Below are positions 43,847-51,648 of a stretch of DNA of 64,000 bases, piece after piece. The translations under genes and the position numbers were made by a program. Position 1 is the stretch's first letter. The number at the start of each line of letters is the position of its first letter. This stretch comes from Actinotalea soli (GTDB lineage: Bacteria; Actinomycetota; Actinomycetes; Actinomycetales; Cellulomonadaceae): positions 105,916 through 169,915 of the forward strand of contig NZ_JAGEMK010000008.1 in the NCBI RefSeq assembly GCF_017565425.1, written 5' to 3'. A model generated the notes under the pieces. That model did no database searches, was not told the DNA's origin, and worked only from the letters and a program-made list of their open reading frames with translations.

Positions 43847-44248
43847 GTGACAGGCGCCGAGAGGTCGAAGCAACCTCAGCCGTTGCGCATCGACGACGAG
43901 GAGTGCCGGCGTCTGGCGGCCGTGATGGAGATCGTCGGCAGACGCTGGTCCAGCGGCATCCTCCTTGCCCTCGGGACGGGTGCAGAGCGCTACTCCGAGA
44001 TCGAGCGCCGCGTCCAAGGGCTCTCCGGGAGGATGCTCACCGTCCGGCTCCGCGAGCTCGACAACGCCGGACTCGTCGAACGCACGGTCGAACCCACCAC
44101 CCCCGTCAGCGTCCGCTACCACCTGTCGCAGAGGGGGATGGAGCTACTGCGCTCGCTCCAACCGATGGCACAGTACGTTCGACGCTGGGAACCACCGGCA
44201 GACGAGGGCTCAGGGCCTCGCATCGACGCCAGCCCCCGCGGCCAGTGA
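43847..44248 (+). CDS. HxlR family transcriptional regulator
   Basis: A 133-residue winged-helix regulator. DEECRRLAAVMEIVGRRWSS is the HxlR opening, followed by YSEIERRVQGLSGRMLTVRL (recognition helix) and GLVERTVEPTTPVSVRYHLS (wing). HxlR proteins often sense reactive electrophiles or redox state. The GTG is 6 nt after the -10 hexamer (leaderless). Divergent from the flavoprotein fusion, which it probably represses. Confidence 0.9.
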   Translation: MTGAERSKQPQPLRIDDEECRRLAAVMEIVGRRWSSGILLALGTGAERYSEIERRVQGLSGRMLTVRLRELDNAGLVERTVEPTTPVSVRYHLSQRGMELLRSLQPMAQYVRRWEPPADEGSGPRIDASPRGQ

Positions 44249-44263
44249 CCATCGTGATCCACC

Positions 44264-44315
44264 GTGGTGTGCGCCGATCATGATCGCGCCTCACGGATCC
44301 ACGACCCAGGGGTTT
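44264..44315. repeat. ~52-bp direct repeat, copy 2
   Basis: Same sequence and orientation as 41470-41521. The two copies bracket the flavoprotein gene and HxlR regulator. A shorter fragment, TGCCGATCATGAC, recurs at 44366-44378. Confidence 0.85.
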
Positions 44316-44381
44316 CCGGGGAAGACTCGAAGCGACAGGGCAGCGCCTCGACAGTGACGGCGGGGTGCCGATCATGACCTA

Positions 44382-44879
44382 GTGCCGCGCCCCCGCAAGA
44401 TCGCCCTGCTCGCCGTGCTGGTCGTGGGCGGAGGCCTCGTGGTCGCCGGGCCGCTGTCGCACGCCATCCATGAGTGGCGGGCCGAGCGGGCCTGGCCCCA
44501 GGACCGCGAGCGCGTTGTGGACGCCGCCGCCGCCGTGGCGCTCGGGGACGGGTACGCCCCCGTTCCCTGCGACGAGCTGTTCTCGGTCGACGGCGCGCGG
44601 TGCTGGACGACCGACCGCCGACCCGAGGACGCGCTCCCGGACCTGGTCGGCGCACTGACGAGCGTCGGCGCGACCGTGACGCCGACGTGGTGCCATCCCA
44701 CCAGTCCAGACGGACCCGGCGCGTGCGACGTGGTAGCCACCTTCGCCGGGACCTATGCCTACCAGGGCATCAACGCGGGCGCCGCACGGGACATCGACCT
44801 GGAGGCGGAGGACATCGAGGGGCTGTGGCTGAGCACGACCACCGTGTTCGTCGTCCCGGTCTTCACGCCGCCGTCCTGA
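44382..44879 (+). CDS. Hypothetical secreted or membrane-anchored protein
   Basis: A 165-residue protein. A single N-terminal hydrophobic segment (IALLAVLVVGGGLVVAGPLS) acts as signal anchor, with no lipobox. The remaining ~130 residues are extracellular and contain four cysteines (VPCDELF, ARCWTTDRR, TWCHPT, GACDVVATF) that could form two disulfides. I recognise no family. No ribosome site is visible; GATCAT (44370-44375) is a weak -10 6 nt before the GTG. Confidence 0.55.
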   Translation: MPRPRKIALLAVLVVGGGLVVAGPLSHAIHEWRAERAWPQDRERVVDAAAAVALGDGYAPVPCDELFSVDGARCWTTDRRPEDALPDLVGALTSVGATVTPTWCHPTSPDGPGACDVVATFAGTYAYQGINAGAARDIDLEAEDIEGLWLSTTTVFVVPVFTPPS

Positions 44880-44917
44880 CCGCACCGACGGGGACCCCGG
44901 GTAGGTCAGGTGTCCCG

Positions 44918-45103
44918 CTACAGGTCCGAGAGCGCCCGGCCCAGCATGCGGAACGGGACGAGGATCAGGCGTACGACGAAGCCGAGGAACTCCAGGAACC
45001 ACATGAGCTCCCACCCGTTGCGCAGCCCTCGGCCCAGCCGACGCCAGAAGCCTCGTCTCGTGCCGTGCGCGGTCTCGCCCATCACGCCCCCCTTGGATGC
45101 CAT
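44918..45103 (-). CDS. Hypothetical small basic membrane protein
   Basis: A 61-residue product with a basic N-terminal half (RRGFWRRLGRGLRNG) and one hydrophobic helix (MWFLEFLGFVVRLILVPF). No family recognised. TAGCGT on the minus strand (45119-45124) is a possible -10. ATG 45082, preceded by AAGGGGGG, is an alternative start. Coding status is plausible but not certain. Confidence 0.4.
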   Translation of the reverse strand: MASKGGVMGETAHGTRRGFWRRLGRGLRNGWELMWFLEFLGFVVRLILVPFRMLGRALSDL

Positions 45104-45126
45104 CCTGCTGGTGGCTGAACGCTAGG

Positions 45127-45143
45127 GCACCGGCGACCGGTGC
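45127..45143 (-). terminator. Hairpin downstream of the monooxygenase operon
   Basis: GCACCGG-CGA-CCGGTGC is a 7-bp stem, 62 nt after the nitroreductase stop. Confidence 0.45.
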
Positions 45144-45204
45144 AGGCGGCTGTCGTGGTCCCCGCCCGCACGGACCCGCGCGAGACCACTCGGACGGCCT
45201 ACGC

Positions 45205-45837
45205 TCACACGACCCGGGCGACGTCCTCGAAGTCGAGGCGGGCCTGGCGGTCGCGGGTCGCGGGCGTCGAGAAGCCCTCGTGGTCGGCCGGGGCAGCGCC
45301 GACGTTGAGCACCATGATCGAGCGCCAGGGCGAGCCGGCGAAGAGGTCGGCGTCGACCCCGGGGGCGTCGAAGCCGGTCATCGGCCCGACGTGCAGTCCC
45401 GCGGCGCGCAGGCCGACGACGAGGTAGCCGGCCTGGAGGAAGGTGTTGTCCCGCGAGGTCGCGGTGCGGGAGTCGGGGGCGTCGGCGAGCTGGTCGCGCA
45501 GGGCAGCCAGGTGCGGTGCGAGCCGCGGCAGGTGCTCGTGGAAGTCCAGGTCCGCCGCGAGCACGATGCTCAGCGGCGCACGGAGGGTCTTGGCCGCGTT
45601 GCTCCCGCTCATGTGGGAGGCGAGCCGCTCGCGGGCCTCGGTCGACCGCACCAGGAGCATGCGCATCGGCAGCGAGTTGAAGGCCGTCGGCCCCCACCGC
45701 ACCAGCTCCCACACCTCGCGCACCTGCTCGTCGGAGACGTCCTCGTCGCTGAAGGTGTTGACGGTGCGGGCCTCGCGGAACACGAGGTCGAGGACCTCGT
45801 CCGAGACCACGGCGGACTGGCTCGTGTCGATGCTCAT
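45205..45837 (-). CDS. Nitroreductase family protein (RutE/HadB-like)
   Basis: A 210-residue FMN oxidoreductase of the malonic semialdehyde reductase subgroup. REARTVNTFSDEDVSDEQVR and VRWGPTAFNSLPMRMLLV bind FMN, then QAGYLVVGLRAAGLHVGPMTG and a C-terminal ADLFAGSPWRSIMVLNVG. It overlaps the preceding flavoprotein gene by 4 bp. In this operon it may supply reduced flavin or reduce an aldehyde product; RutE activity itself is not implied. Confidence 0.88.
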   Translation of the reverse strand: MSIDTSQSAVVSDEVLDLVFREARTVNTFSDEDVSDEQVREVWELVRWGPTAFNSLPMRMLLVRSTEARERLASHMSGSNAAKTLRAPLSIVLAADLDFHEHLPRLAPHLAALRDQLADAPDSRTATSRDNTFLQAGYLVVGLRAAGLHVGPMTGFDAPGVDADLFAGSPWRSIMVLNVGAAPADHEGFSTPATRDRQARLDFEDVARVV

Positions 45838-47081
45838 GACCGTTGCAACACCGCGGGGGCTGCCGTGTTCCCCGTCGTCACGGAGTCCGCCTCACCTCCG
45901 ACGGGCTGCACCCCGATGCTCCACACCGTGGGCGGCGCCGCGCCGTTGACGGCCCAGTCCCCCACCACACGCGCCTTGTAGATGGCCGGGTTGTGGGTCG
46001 CGACCGTGCGGGCGTTGCGCCAGTGCCGGTCCAGGGCCTTGGTGGTGCTGGTCGCGGATGCCCCCAGCCCGTCGAAGATCGCCGTCGCCGCCCGAGGCAC
46101 CGAGGCGCTGAGGACGACCTGCCCCTGGGCCGTGGCGAGCTCTGCCCCCTCGCTCGTGGCCCGCTGCTCCTCGAGCCCTGCCCCCCGGCTCGCGTAGGCG
46201 GCCTCGAGGGACCCCGCGACGTGCTGCACCAGGGCCTCGGCCGCGAAGCTGGTCGCCTCGATCTCCCCGACCACCTGGAGCACCTGGGGGTCCTGACGCA
46301 CCCGGGGCCCGTTGCCGTGGCCGAAGGTCCGGGTCCGTGCCCGCACCTCGTCGGCTGCGTCCCGCGCCGCCGCCCGAGCGATGCCGGCCAAGGTGATGAG
46401 GTGCACGTGCTGGTAGAGGGCCGTCTGGTACGGGAACCGCCCGGCGAAGGGGAAGACGGCGTCCGGCTCGACGGGCGCCTGGTCGAAGACCGTCGTCCCG
46501 CTGCCGGTCAGACGCTGGCCGAAGCCGTCCCAGTCGTCGGTGGTGGTCACGCCGTCCGCCCCGGCCGCGACGATCAGCGCGAGGTCCGTGCCGTCGGCCC
46601 CGCGCGCGGTGACGTCTATCCAGTCGGCGTAGATCGACCCCGTCGTGTAGTACTTGCGCCCGGTGACCGTCAGCCCTGCCGGGCCGTCGTCGAGGGTGGT
46701 CGAGACGCCGCCGGCCCCGGGCTCGGTCCACGCGTTGCCCGCGATCTGCCCCGCGACGAACCGTGAGATCCACCGGCTGCGGTCCTGGCCCGGGTGGTGG
46801 AAGAGCTGGTCCTCGACCAGGGCGATGTGCCCGCGCAGGGCCTGGAGGATGTTGCTGTCCGCCGCAGCCAGGTCGACCAGCAGCCGGCTGTACTCGGGCC
46901 AGGTCAGGCCGTCGCCTCCCAGCTCGACCGGGATGCGAGCAGCGCCGAACCCGGCCTCCCGCAACCAGCCGATCTGCTCGTGGGGCAGGGCCCGGGTGCG
47001 CTCGGCCTCCACGGCTCGCTCGGCGATCTTGTCCAGGATCGGCCGGTACGTCGCTGCGGCGGCCTCGTAGGTGGTGGTCAT
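45834..47081 (-). CDS. DszC/SfnB-like flavin monooxygenase (acyl-CoA dehydrogenase fold) 1
   Basis: A 415-residue protein with the three-domain acyl-CoA dehydrogenase fold: an N-terminal helical domain (IGWLREAGFGAARIPVELGG), a beta domain with GNAWTEPGAGGVSTTL and GRKYYTTGSIYADW, and a C-terminal helical domain ending ALDRHWRNARTVATHNPAIY. It lacks the catalytic Glu context of true acyl-CoA dehydrogenases and matches the DszC/SfnB group, FMNH2-dependent monooxygenases of sulfur heterocycles and sulfones. GGAAGGA precedes the ATG. Confidence 0.85.
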   Translation of the reverse strand: MTTTYEAAAATYRPILDKIAERAVEAERTRALPHEQIGWLREAGFGAARIPVELGGDGLTWPEYSRLLVDLAAADSNILQALRGHIALVEDQLFHHPGQDRSRWISRFVAGQIAGNAWTEPGAGGVSTTLDDGPAGLTVTGRKYYTTGSIYADWIDVTARGADGTDLALIVAAGADGVTTTDDWDGFGQRLTGSGTTVFDQAPVEPDAVFPFAGRFPYQTALYQHVHLITLAGIARAAARDAADEVRARTRTFGHGNGPRVRQDPQVLQVVGEIEATSFAAEALVQHVAGSLEAAYASRGAGLEEQRATSEGAELATAQGQVVLSASVPRAATAIFDGLGASATSTTKALDRHWRNARTVATHNPAIYKARVVGDWAVNGAAPPTVWSIGVQPVGGEADSVTTGNTAAPAVLQRS

Positions 47082-47110
47082 GGCAGGTCCTTCCAGGGTG
47101 AGGGGCGCGG

Positions 47111-48028
47111 TCACTTCACGGCCCCGGCGGTGAGCCCCTCGACGAGGCGGCGCTGCAGGGTCAGGGCGATCACCAGCACGGGGAGGATGCCGACCATCGC
47201 GGCGGCGGCGATCTTCCCGTACTCGGCGACCCGTTCCCCGAGCAGCAGGGACAGGTGCACGGGCAGGGTCTGGGAGGCGGCGTCCTGGGTGAGGAAGCTC
47301 GCGAGGAGGAACTCGCTGTAGCCGAGCAGGGTGACGATCAGCCCGACGGCGACCAGCGAGGGCCCGGCCAGGGGAAGCACGATCGAGGTCAGCACCCGCA
47401 GCGGGCCCGCGCCGTCGAGCTGTGCGGCCTCGTCGATCTCCCCGGGGATCCGGTGCAGGAAGGCCTGCAGCAGCCACACCGCGACCGGCAGGTTCACCAG
47501 CCCGTACACCAGGGTCAGGCCGAGCAGGCTGTTGGTCAGCCCGAGGATGCGCAGCAGGGTCAGCAGCGGCACGACCGCGACGATGGGCGGCAGCAGCCAC
47601 GGGCTCATCACCGTCGCGAGCAGGGTGCGCCCGCCGGTGCCCCGACGCGACAGGGCCCATGCCCCCGGCAGCGCGAGGGCCAGGGACAGCAGCGCCCCGC
47701 CCACGGCGGCGAGCACCGAGTTGAGCACGGCCTGGGTCAGGGTGGTGCCGACCACCGCGTCGCCCCAGTTCGACCACCGCAGGTCGCTCGGCACGAGCAC
47801 CCCCGCGACCAGCTCGTTGCGCCCCATGAGGGACACCGAGAACAGGTAGAGCAGGGGCACGACGGCGAGCACCACCCCCAGGACCACCACGACGGGGGCC
47901 AGCAGCCGCGGACGACGGCGCCGCGCTCCGGTCCGCAGCACCGGTCGCGTCCGGACCGGGGGGCCGACGGCGGGGCGCGCGAGGACCGGGGGCGCCGGGG
48001 CCGGGCGCGTGGAGAGGGTGCTGGTCAT
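47111..48028 (-). CDS. ABC importer permease, MalG type
   Basis: A 305-residue CUT1-type permease. After a ~45-residue Pro/Arg-rich N-terminus come six helices. The coupling loop is IPGEIDEAAQLDGAGPLRVL, the EAA motif of carbohydrate-type permeases. It overlaps the MalF-type gene by 4 bp and lies 29 nt before the flavoprotein gene. No ATPase gene is in the operon. Confidence 0.88.
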   Translation of the reverse strand: MTSTLSTRPAPAPPVLARPAVGPPVRTRPVLRTGARRRRPRLLAPVVVVLGVVLAVVPLLYLFSVSLMGRNELVAGVLVPSDLRWSNWGDAVVGTTLTQAVLNSVLAAVGGALLSLALALPGAWALSRRGTGGRTLLATVMSPWLLPPIVAVVPLLTLLRILGLTNSLLGLTLVYGLVNLPVAVWLLQAFLHRIPGEIDEAAQLDGAGPLRVLTSIVLPLAGPSLVAVGLIVTLLGYSEFLLASFLTQDAASQTLPVHLSLLLGERVAEYGKIAAAAMVGILPVLVIALTLQRRLVEGLTAGAVK

Positions 48029-48981
48029 CGTTCGACCTTTCGGGTCAGGAGGGCCACCGGCACGGTCACGACCGTCACCACGACGGCGAGCAGCAGCGTG
48101 ATCACCGCGGCACGGTCGAGGTCGAACTGCTGCAGGGCCGCCTGGTGGATCAGGTAGGAGGGCACCGTGGTGGACTGGCCCGGCCCGCCGGCGGTCATGA
48201 CCGCGACCAGGTCGTAGACCTTGAAGGCCAGCACCAGCCGGACGAAGAAGGCCGCGAGCACGACCCCCGCGACCGAGGGCAGCACCACGTGCCGGACCAG
48301 GCGCAGACCGTGCGCGCCGTCGAGGGCGGCGGCCTCGAGGACCTCGCGGTCCAGGCCGAGCAGCCCCGCGTAGACCAGGAGCATCACCAGCGGGGTCCAC
48401 TGCCAGGTGTCGGCGATCGCGACCCCCAGCAGGGCAAGCCCCGGGGAGGACAGCACCGCGACGGCCTGCCCCTCGTAGCCCACGGCCCCCAGCAGGGTCG
48501 CGAGCAGCCCACCCGCAGGGTTGAACACGAGCCGCCACACGATGGCCACGACGACCGGTGGGGTCATCAGCGGCAGCAGGAGCAGCCCGCGCGCGAGCCC
48601 TCCCCCACGCCGCAGGCCTGACAGCGCGAGGGCCAGCACCACCCCGAGCACCGTGCTCAGGGCCGCGACCCCCACCGCGTACCCCGCTCCGCGGGCCAGC
48701 GCGTCGGTCACGTCGCTGCTCGCGACGACCTCCCGCGCGCTGGCCAGCCCGGCCCACTCCTGGAAGGGGTTGCCGAGGGTGGACTCGGTGAGGGAGGCCC
48801 CCACGATGAACACCAGCGGGTAGGCCCCGAGCACCAGGACGGTGAGGATCAGCGGGCTGACCATCAGCCGGTGCTGCCAGGTCTGGGCGCGGCGGCGCGG
48901 TCGTGGCACGCGCTGCCCGGCGGGGACCGGCCCGGAGACCGCCGGGCCGGCCGCCGGGCCGGTCGCCAGGTCAGTCGCCAA
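48025..48981 (-). CDS. ABC importer permease, MalF type
   Basis: A 318-residue CUT1-type permease with six helices. The EAA loop is LDREVLEAAALDGAHGLRLV, and TAGGPGQSTTVPSYLIHQAAL is the conserved periplasmic/last-helix block. The TTG at 48981 overlaps the binding-protein gene by 11 bp and has GGGAG 10 nt upstream; GTG 48906 is the alternative. It pairs with the MalG-type subunit. Confidence 0.88.
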   Translation of the reverse strand: MATDLATGPAAGPAVSGPVPAGQRVPRPRRRAQTWQHRLMVSPLILTVLVLGAYPLVFIVGASLTESTLGNPFQEWAGLASAREVVASSDVTDALARGAGYAVGVAALSTVLGVVLALALSGLRRGGGLARGLLLLPLMTPPVVVAIVWRLVFNPAGGLLATLLGAVGYEGQAVAVLSSPGLALLGVAIADTWQWTPLVMLLVYAGLLGLDREVLEAAALDGAHGLRLVRHVVLPSVAGVVLAAFFVRLVLAFKVYDLVAVMTAGGPGQSTTVPSYLIHQAALQQFDLDRAAVITLLLAVVVTVVTVPVALLTRKVER

Positions 48982-50371
48982 GGGTTCGCTCCCACTCGGC
49001 CTGGACCCGCTCCATCGTCTCCTGCGCGGTGCCGCCCTGGCCGGCGAGCAGCTTGGCGAGCTCGTCGGTGAGGATCTGGGCCAGCTGTGCCGCGTGCTCC
49101 CCGGTGGGCCAGGCCAGGCTGTCGGTCAGGGTCGCGCGGTTGGCCTCCTGCAGCTCGGGGAAGGCCGTGCCGTAGGACTCGCTCTCCAGGGAGGAGATGC
49201 GGTTGGGGTCGATGCCCGTGGGCGGCTCGGCCGTCAGCAGGGCCTCGTTGACCTCGGAGGAGGCCGCCCAGGCGATGAAGTCCTGCGCGAGCTCCGTCTC
49301 CTCGGTGTTGGCCGTGACGGTCCAGGTGAAGCCGGCGACCAGCGAGGCGCGTGACTCGGTCGCATCCCCGCCCACGGGCAGGGTGGTCACACCCCAGCCG
49401 TCCGCGACCGTCGAGCCGGACTCGGCGCTCTGGGAGACGACGCCGAGGTCGGTCCAGTTCTCGATGAAGGCCACCGAGCCGTCGAGCCAGGCGCTGTTGC
49501 CCTCGCCGAAGGCCGTCTCCCCCGGCGTCGGGAAGGCGTGCGGCCAGATGTCGACCAGGGCCTGCGCGGCGGCGACGGCCTCGGGGGTGTCGACCGACGG
49601 GGCGCCGCTCTCGTCGAGGAAGGAGCCGCCGTACCCGGCGAGCCGGTTGGCGTAGCTCGCCCCGAGGATCAGCGGGGACTTCTGCCCGAAGACCGCCGCG
49701 CCGTAGACGCCGTCCCCGGACTCGTTCTCGGTGATGGTCTCGACCTGATCGAGGTACTCGTCCCAGGTGGCCGGCGGGGCGTCGAAGCCGTTCCGGGACA
49801 GGATCTCGGTGTTGTAGAAGAGCACGTGGGTGTCCCCGTCGAAGGGCAGCCCGTACCGGCGGTCGCCCACCTGCGTGTACGCGTCGTAGATCGAGGGGAT
49901 GAAGTCCTCGGTGTCGAGCTCGGGGGTCTCCTCGATCCAGTCGGTGAGGTCCTGGATGACGCCGTCGGCCGCGAGGTCGCCGATCGAGACGTACCAGGGT
50001 GCCGCGACGTCGATCGTGTTGGCCCCCGACTGCTGGTCGAGGGTGAGCTTCGCGGCGATCTCGTCGTAGGGGACGATCACCGGGTTGATGCGGACGCCGG
50101 TCTCCTCCTCGTAGGTCTCGGCCAACCACTCCGAGGCCCCCTCGTGCGAGGAGATGAGCAGGACGGTGAGCTCCTCGCCGCCGGCGGCGTCCGCGGCCCC
50201 TGCCGCGCAGGCTCCCAGCGGGAGGGTCACGGCCAGGGCGGCGAGGGCGCCGACGGTCGAGCGCCGGCCGGGCAGGCTGGTGGGCCGCCGGGTGAGGAGG
50301 GTGGTGGGCTTGTGGGCGGCTGACTTGTGGGCGGCTGACGTGTGGGCGGTGGGCTTGCGGGTGGCAGTCAT
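48971..50371 (-). CDS. ABC substrate-binding lipoprotein, MalE type
   Basis: A 466-residue family-1 solute-binding protein. A long basic N-terminus with His/Ala/Thr repeats precedes the hydrophobic segment and the lipobox LPLGAC (about residue 55). The mature part starts ELTVLLISSHEGASEWLAET and includes APWYVSIGDLAADGVIQDLT, GLPFDGDTHVLFYNTEIL and the hinge GWGVTTLPVGGD. AGGAAGA lies 6 nt before ATG 50371; GTG 50425 overlaps the previous stop and is possible. The context suggests import of a sulfur compound, although this family usually binds sugars. Confidence 0.87.
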   Translation of the reverse strand: MTATRKPTAHTSAAHKSAAHKPTTLLTRRPTSLPGRRSTVGALAALAVTLPLGACAAGAADAAGGEELTVLLISSHEGASEWLAETYEEETGVRINPVIVPYDEIAAKLTLDQQSGANTIDVAAPWYVSIGDLAADGVIQDLTDWIEETPELDTEDFIPSIYDAYTQVGDRRYGLPFDGDTHVLFYNTEILSRNGFDAPPATWDEYLDQVETITENESGDGVYGAAVFGQKSPLILGASYANRLAGYGGSFLDESGAPSVDTPEAVAAAQALVDIWPHAFPTPGETAFGEGNSAWLDGSVAFIENWTDLGVVSQSAESGSTVADGWGVTTLPVGGDATESRASLVAGFTWTVTANTEETELAQDFIAWAASSEVNEALLTAEPPTGIDPNRISSLESESYGTAFPELQEANRATLTDSLAWPTGEHAAQLAQILTDELAKLLAGQGGTAQETMERVQAEWERTLGD

Positions 50372-50421
50372 GGTCGTCTTCCTGGTGGGTTCGGGGTGAG
50401 GGTGCGGCGCGGGGCCGGCAC

Positions 50422-51648
50422 TCACGTGTAGAGCGAGATGGGCTGGACCTGGCCGAGCAGGAAGTGCGCTCCGACCTCGAGCTTCTTGTAGTCGACCGGG
50501 TCGTGGAGGGAGTGGGTGCGCACGTTGCGCCAGAAGAGGTCCAGGCCCACCCCGCTGCGGGCCGAGCTCGAGCCGGTCACCTCGTAGATGCGGTTCGCGA
50601 CGTCGACCCCGACCTCGGTCGAGACGACCTTGAGCCCGGCGACCTTGATCGCGAGCGCGGCCCGCTGCTCGGCCGTGACCTGCCCGCCGAGCCCGAGGAC
50701 GGCGTCGAACTCGGCGTTCAGGACGTCGGCGAGGGCCTCGACCGCTGCCGTCCGGGCCACGAGCTCGCCCACGGTGCGCTGGACGAGGTGGTCCTCGGCG
50801 TAGGTGGGTGCAGCGGAGAGGAACCAGGAGCGCGGGCGGGCCAGGACCAGCTCGCGACCGCGGGCCAGCGCCCCCTGGGCCACACCGAGGTAGAAGTTCC
50901 CGAAGGCCAGCTGGATGGCCGGGGTGACGAGGGTGGAGAAGGCATCCTCGTCCTCGATCTCACCGAGCACGTCGGCGGGGTCCACGCGCACGTCGTGGTA
51001 GCGCACCGACCCGCTGGCCGAGAGGCGCTGACCGAGGAAGTCCCAGTCGTCGAGGAGCTCGAGCCCCTCCCGCTCGCGCTCGACGACGAAGGCCAGCACG
51101 GCGCCGTCCTGGTCGCCGCCGCGCACGGTCGCGTTGATGATGATGACGTCACCGACCGAGGAGCCGGTCGAGAACCGCTTGAGCCCGTTGAGGCGGTAGC
51201 CGTCGCCGTCGGGGGTGAGCTCGAGGGTCGGGTCGACGGGGTTGACCGAGTCCCCCCAGACCCACTGCCCCTCGGCCGAGCGTCGCCACCACGGGCCCTG
51301 GTCGGCGGGCTCGGCGTAGAAGACGATCGTCGCCTGGTTGATGTAGTGGTAGGCGAGGAGCTGGGCGATGGACCCGTCGGTGCGGGCCAGGATGCGCACC
51401 GCCTCGAAGGCGGTCTGCCAGTGGGCTCCCGCGCCGCCGTGCTCGGCGGGGACCAGCAGGTTGACCAGCCCGGTGCCGCGCAGGTGCTCGAGCTCGGCGA
51501 AGGGCTGCTCGTTGGCGCGGTCCCGCTCCCAGGCGTCGGCGCCGAGGTGCTCGGCCGCGGCCTGGGCGACGGCGCGCCAGTGGTCCAGCTCGGTGGCGTC
51601 GGCCGCGCCGTGCCAGGGGGAACGCTCGACGACTGCGTGCTCGGTCAT
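50422..51648 (-). CDS. DszC/SfnB-like flavin monooxygenase (acyl-CoA dehydrogenase fold) 2
   Basis: A 408-residue homologue of the gene at 45834. Key blocks are GTGLVNLLVPAEHGGAGAHW, a beta domain with WGDSVNPVDPTLELT and GLKRFSTGSSVGDVIIINAT, and a C-terminal GLDLFWRNVRTHSLHDPVDY, the DszC-type ending. It needs reduced flavin from a reductase. It overlaps the LLM gene by 4 bp. Two members in one operon may attack different substrates or successive steps. Confidence 0.87.
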   Translation of the reverse strand: MTEHAVVERSPWHGAADATELDHWRAVAQAAAEHLGADAWERDRANEQPFAELEHLRGTGLVNLLVPAEHGGAGAHWQTAFEAVRILARTDGSIAQLLAYHYINQATIVFYAEPADQGPWWRRSAEGQWVWGDSVNPVDPTLELTPDGDGYRLNGLKRFSTGSSVGDVIIINATVRGGDQDGAVLAFVVEREREGLELLDDWDFLGQRLSASGSVRYHDVRVDPADVLGEIEDEDAFSTLVTPAIQLAFGNFYLGVAQGALARGRELVLARPRSWFLSAAPTYAEDHLVQRTVGELVARTAAVEALADVLNAEFDAVLGLGGQVTAEQRAALAIKVAGLKVVSTEVGVDVANRIYEVTGSSSARSGVGLDLFWRNVRTHSLHDPVDYKKLEVGAHFLLGQVQPISLYT

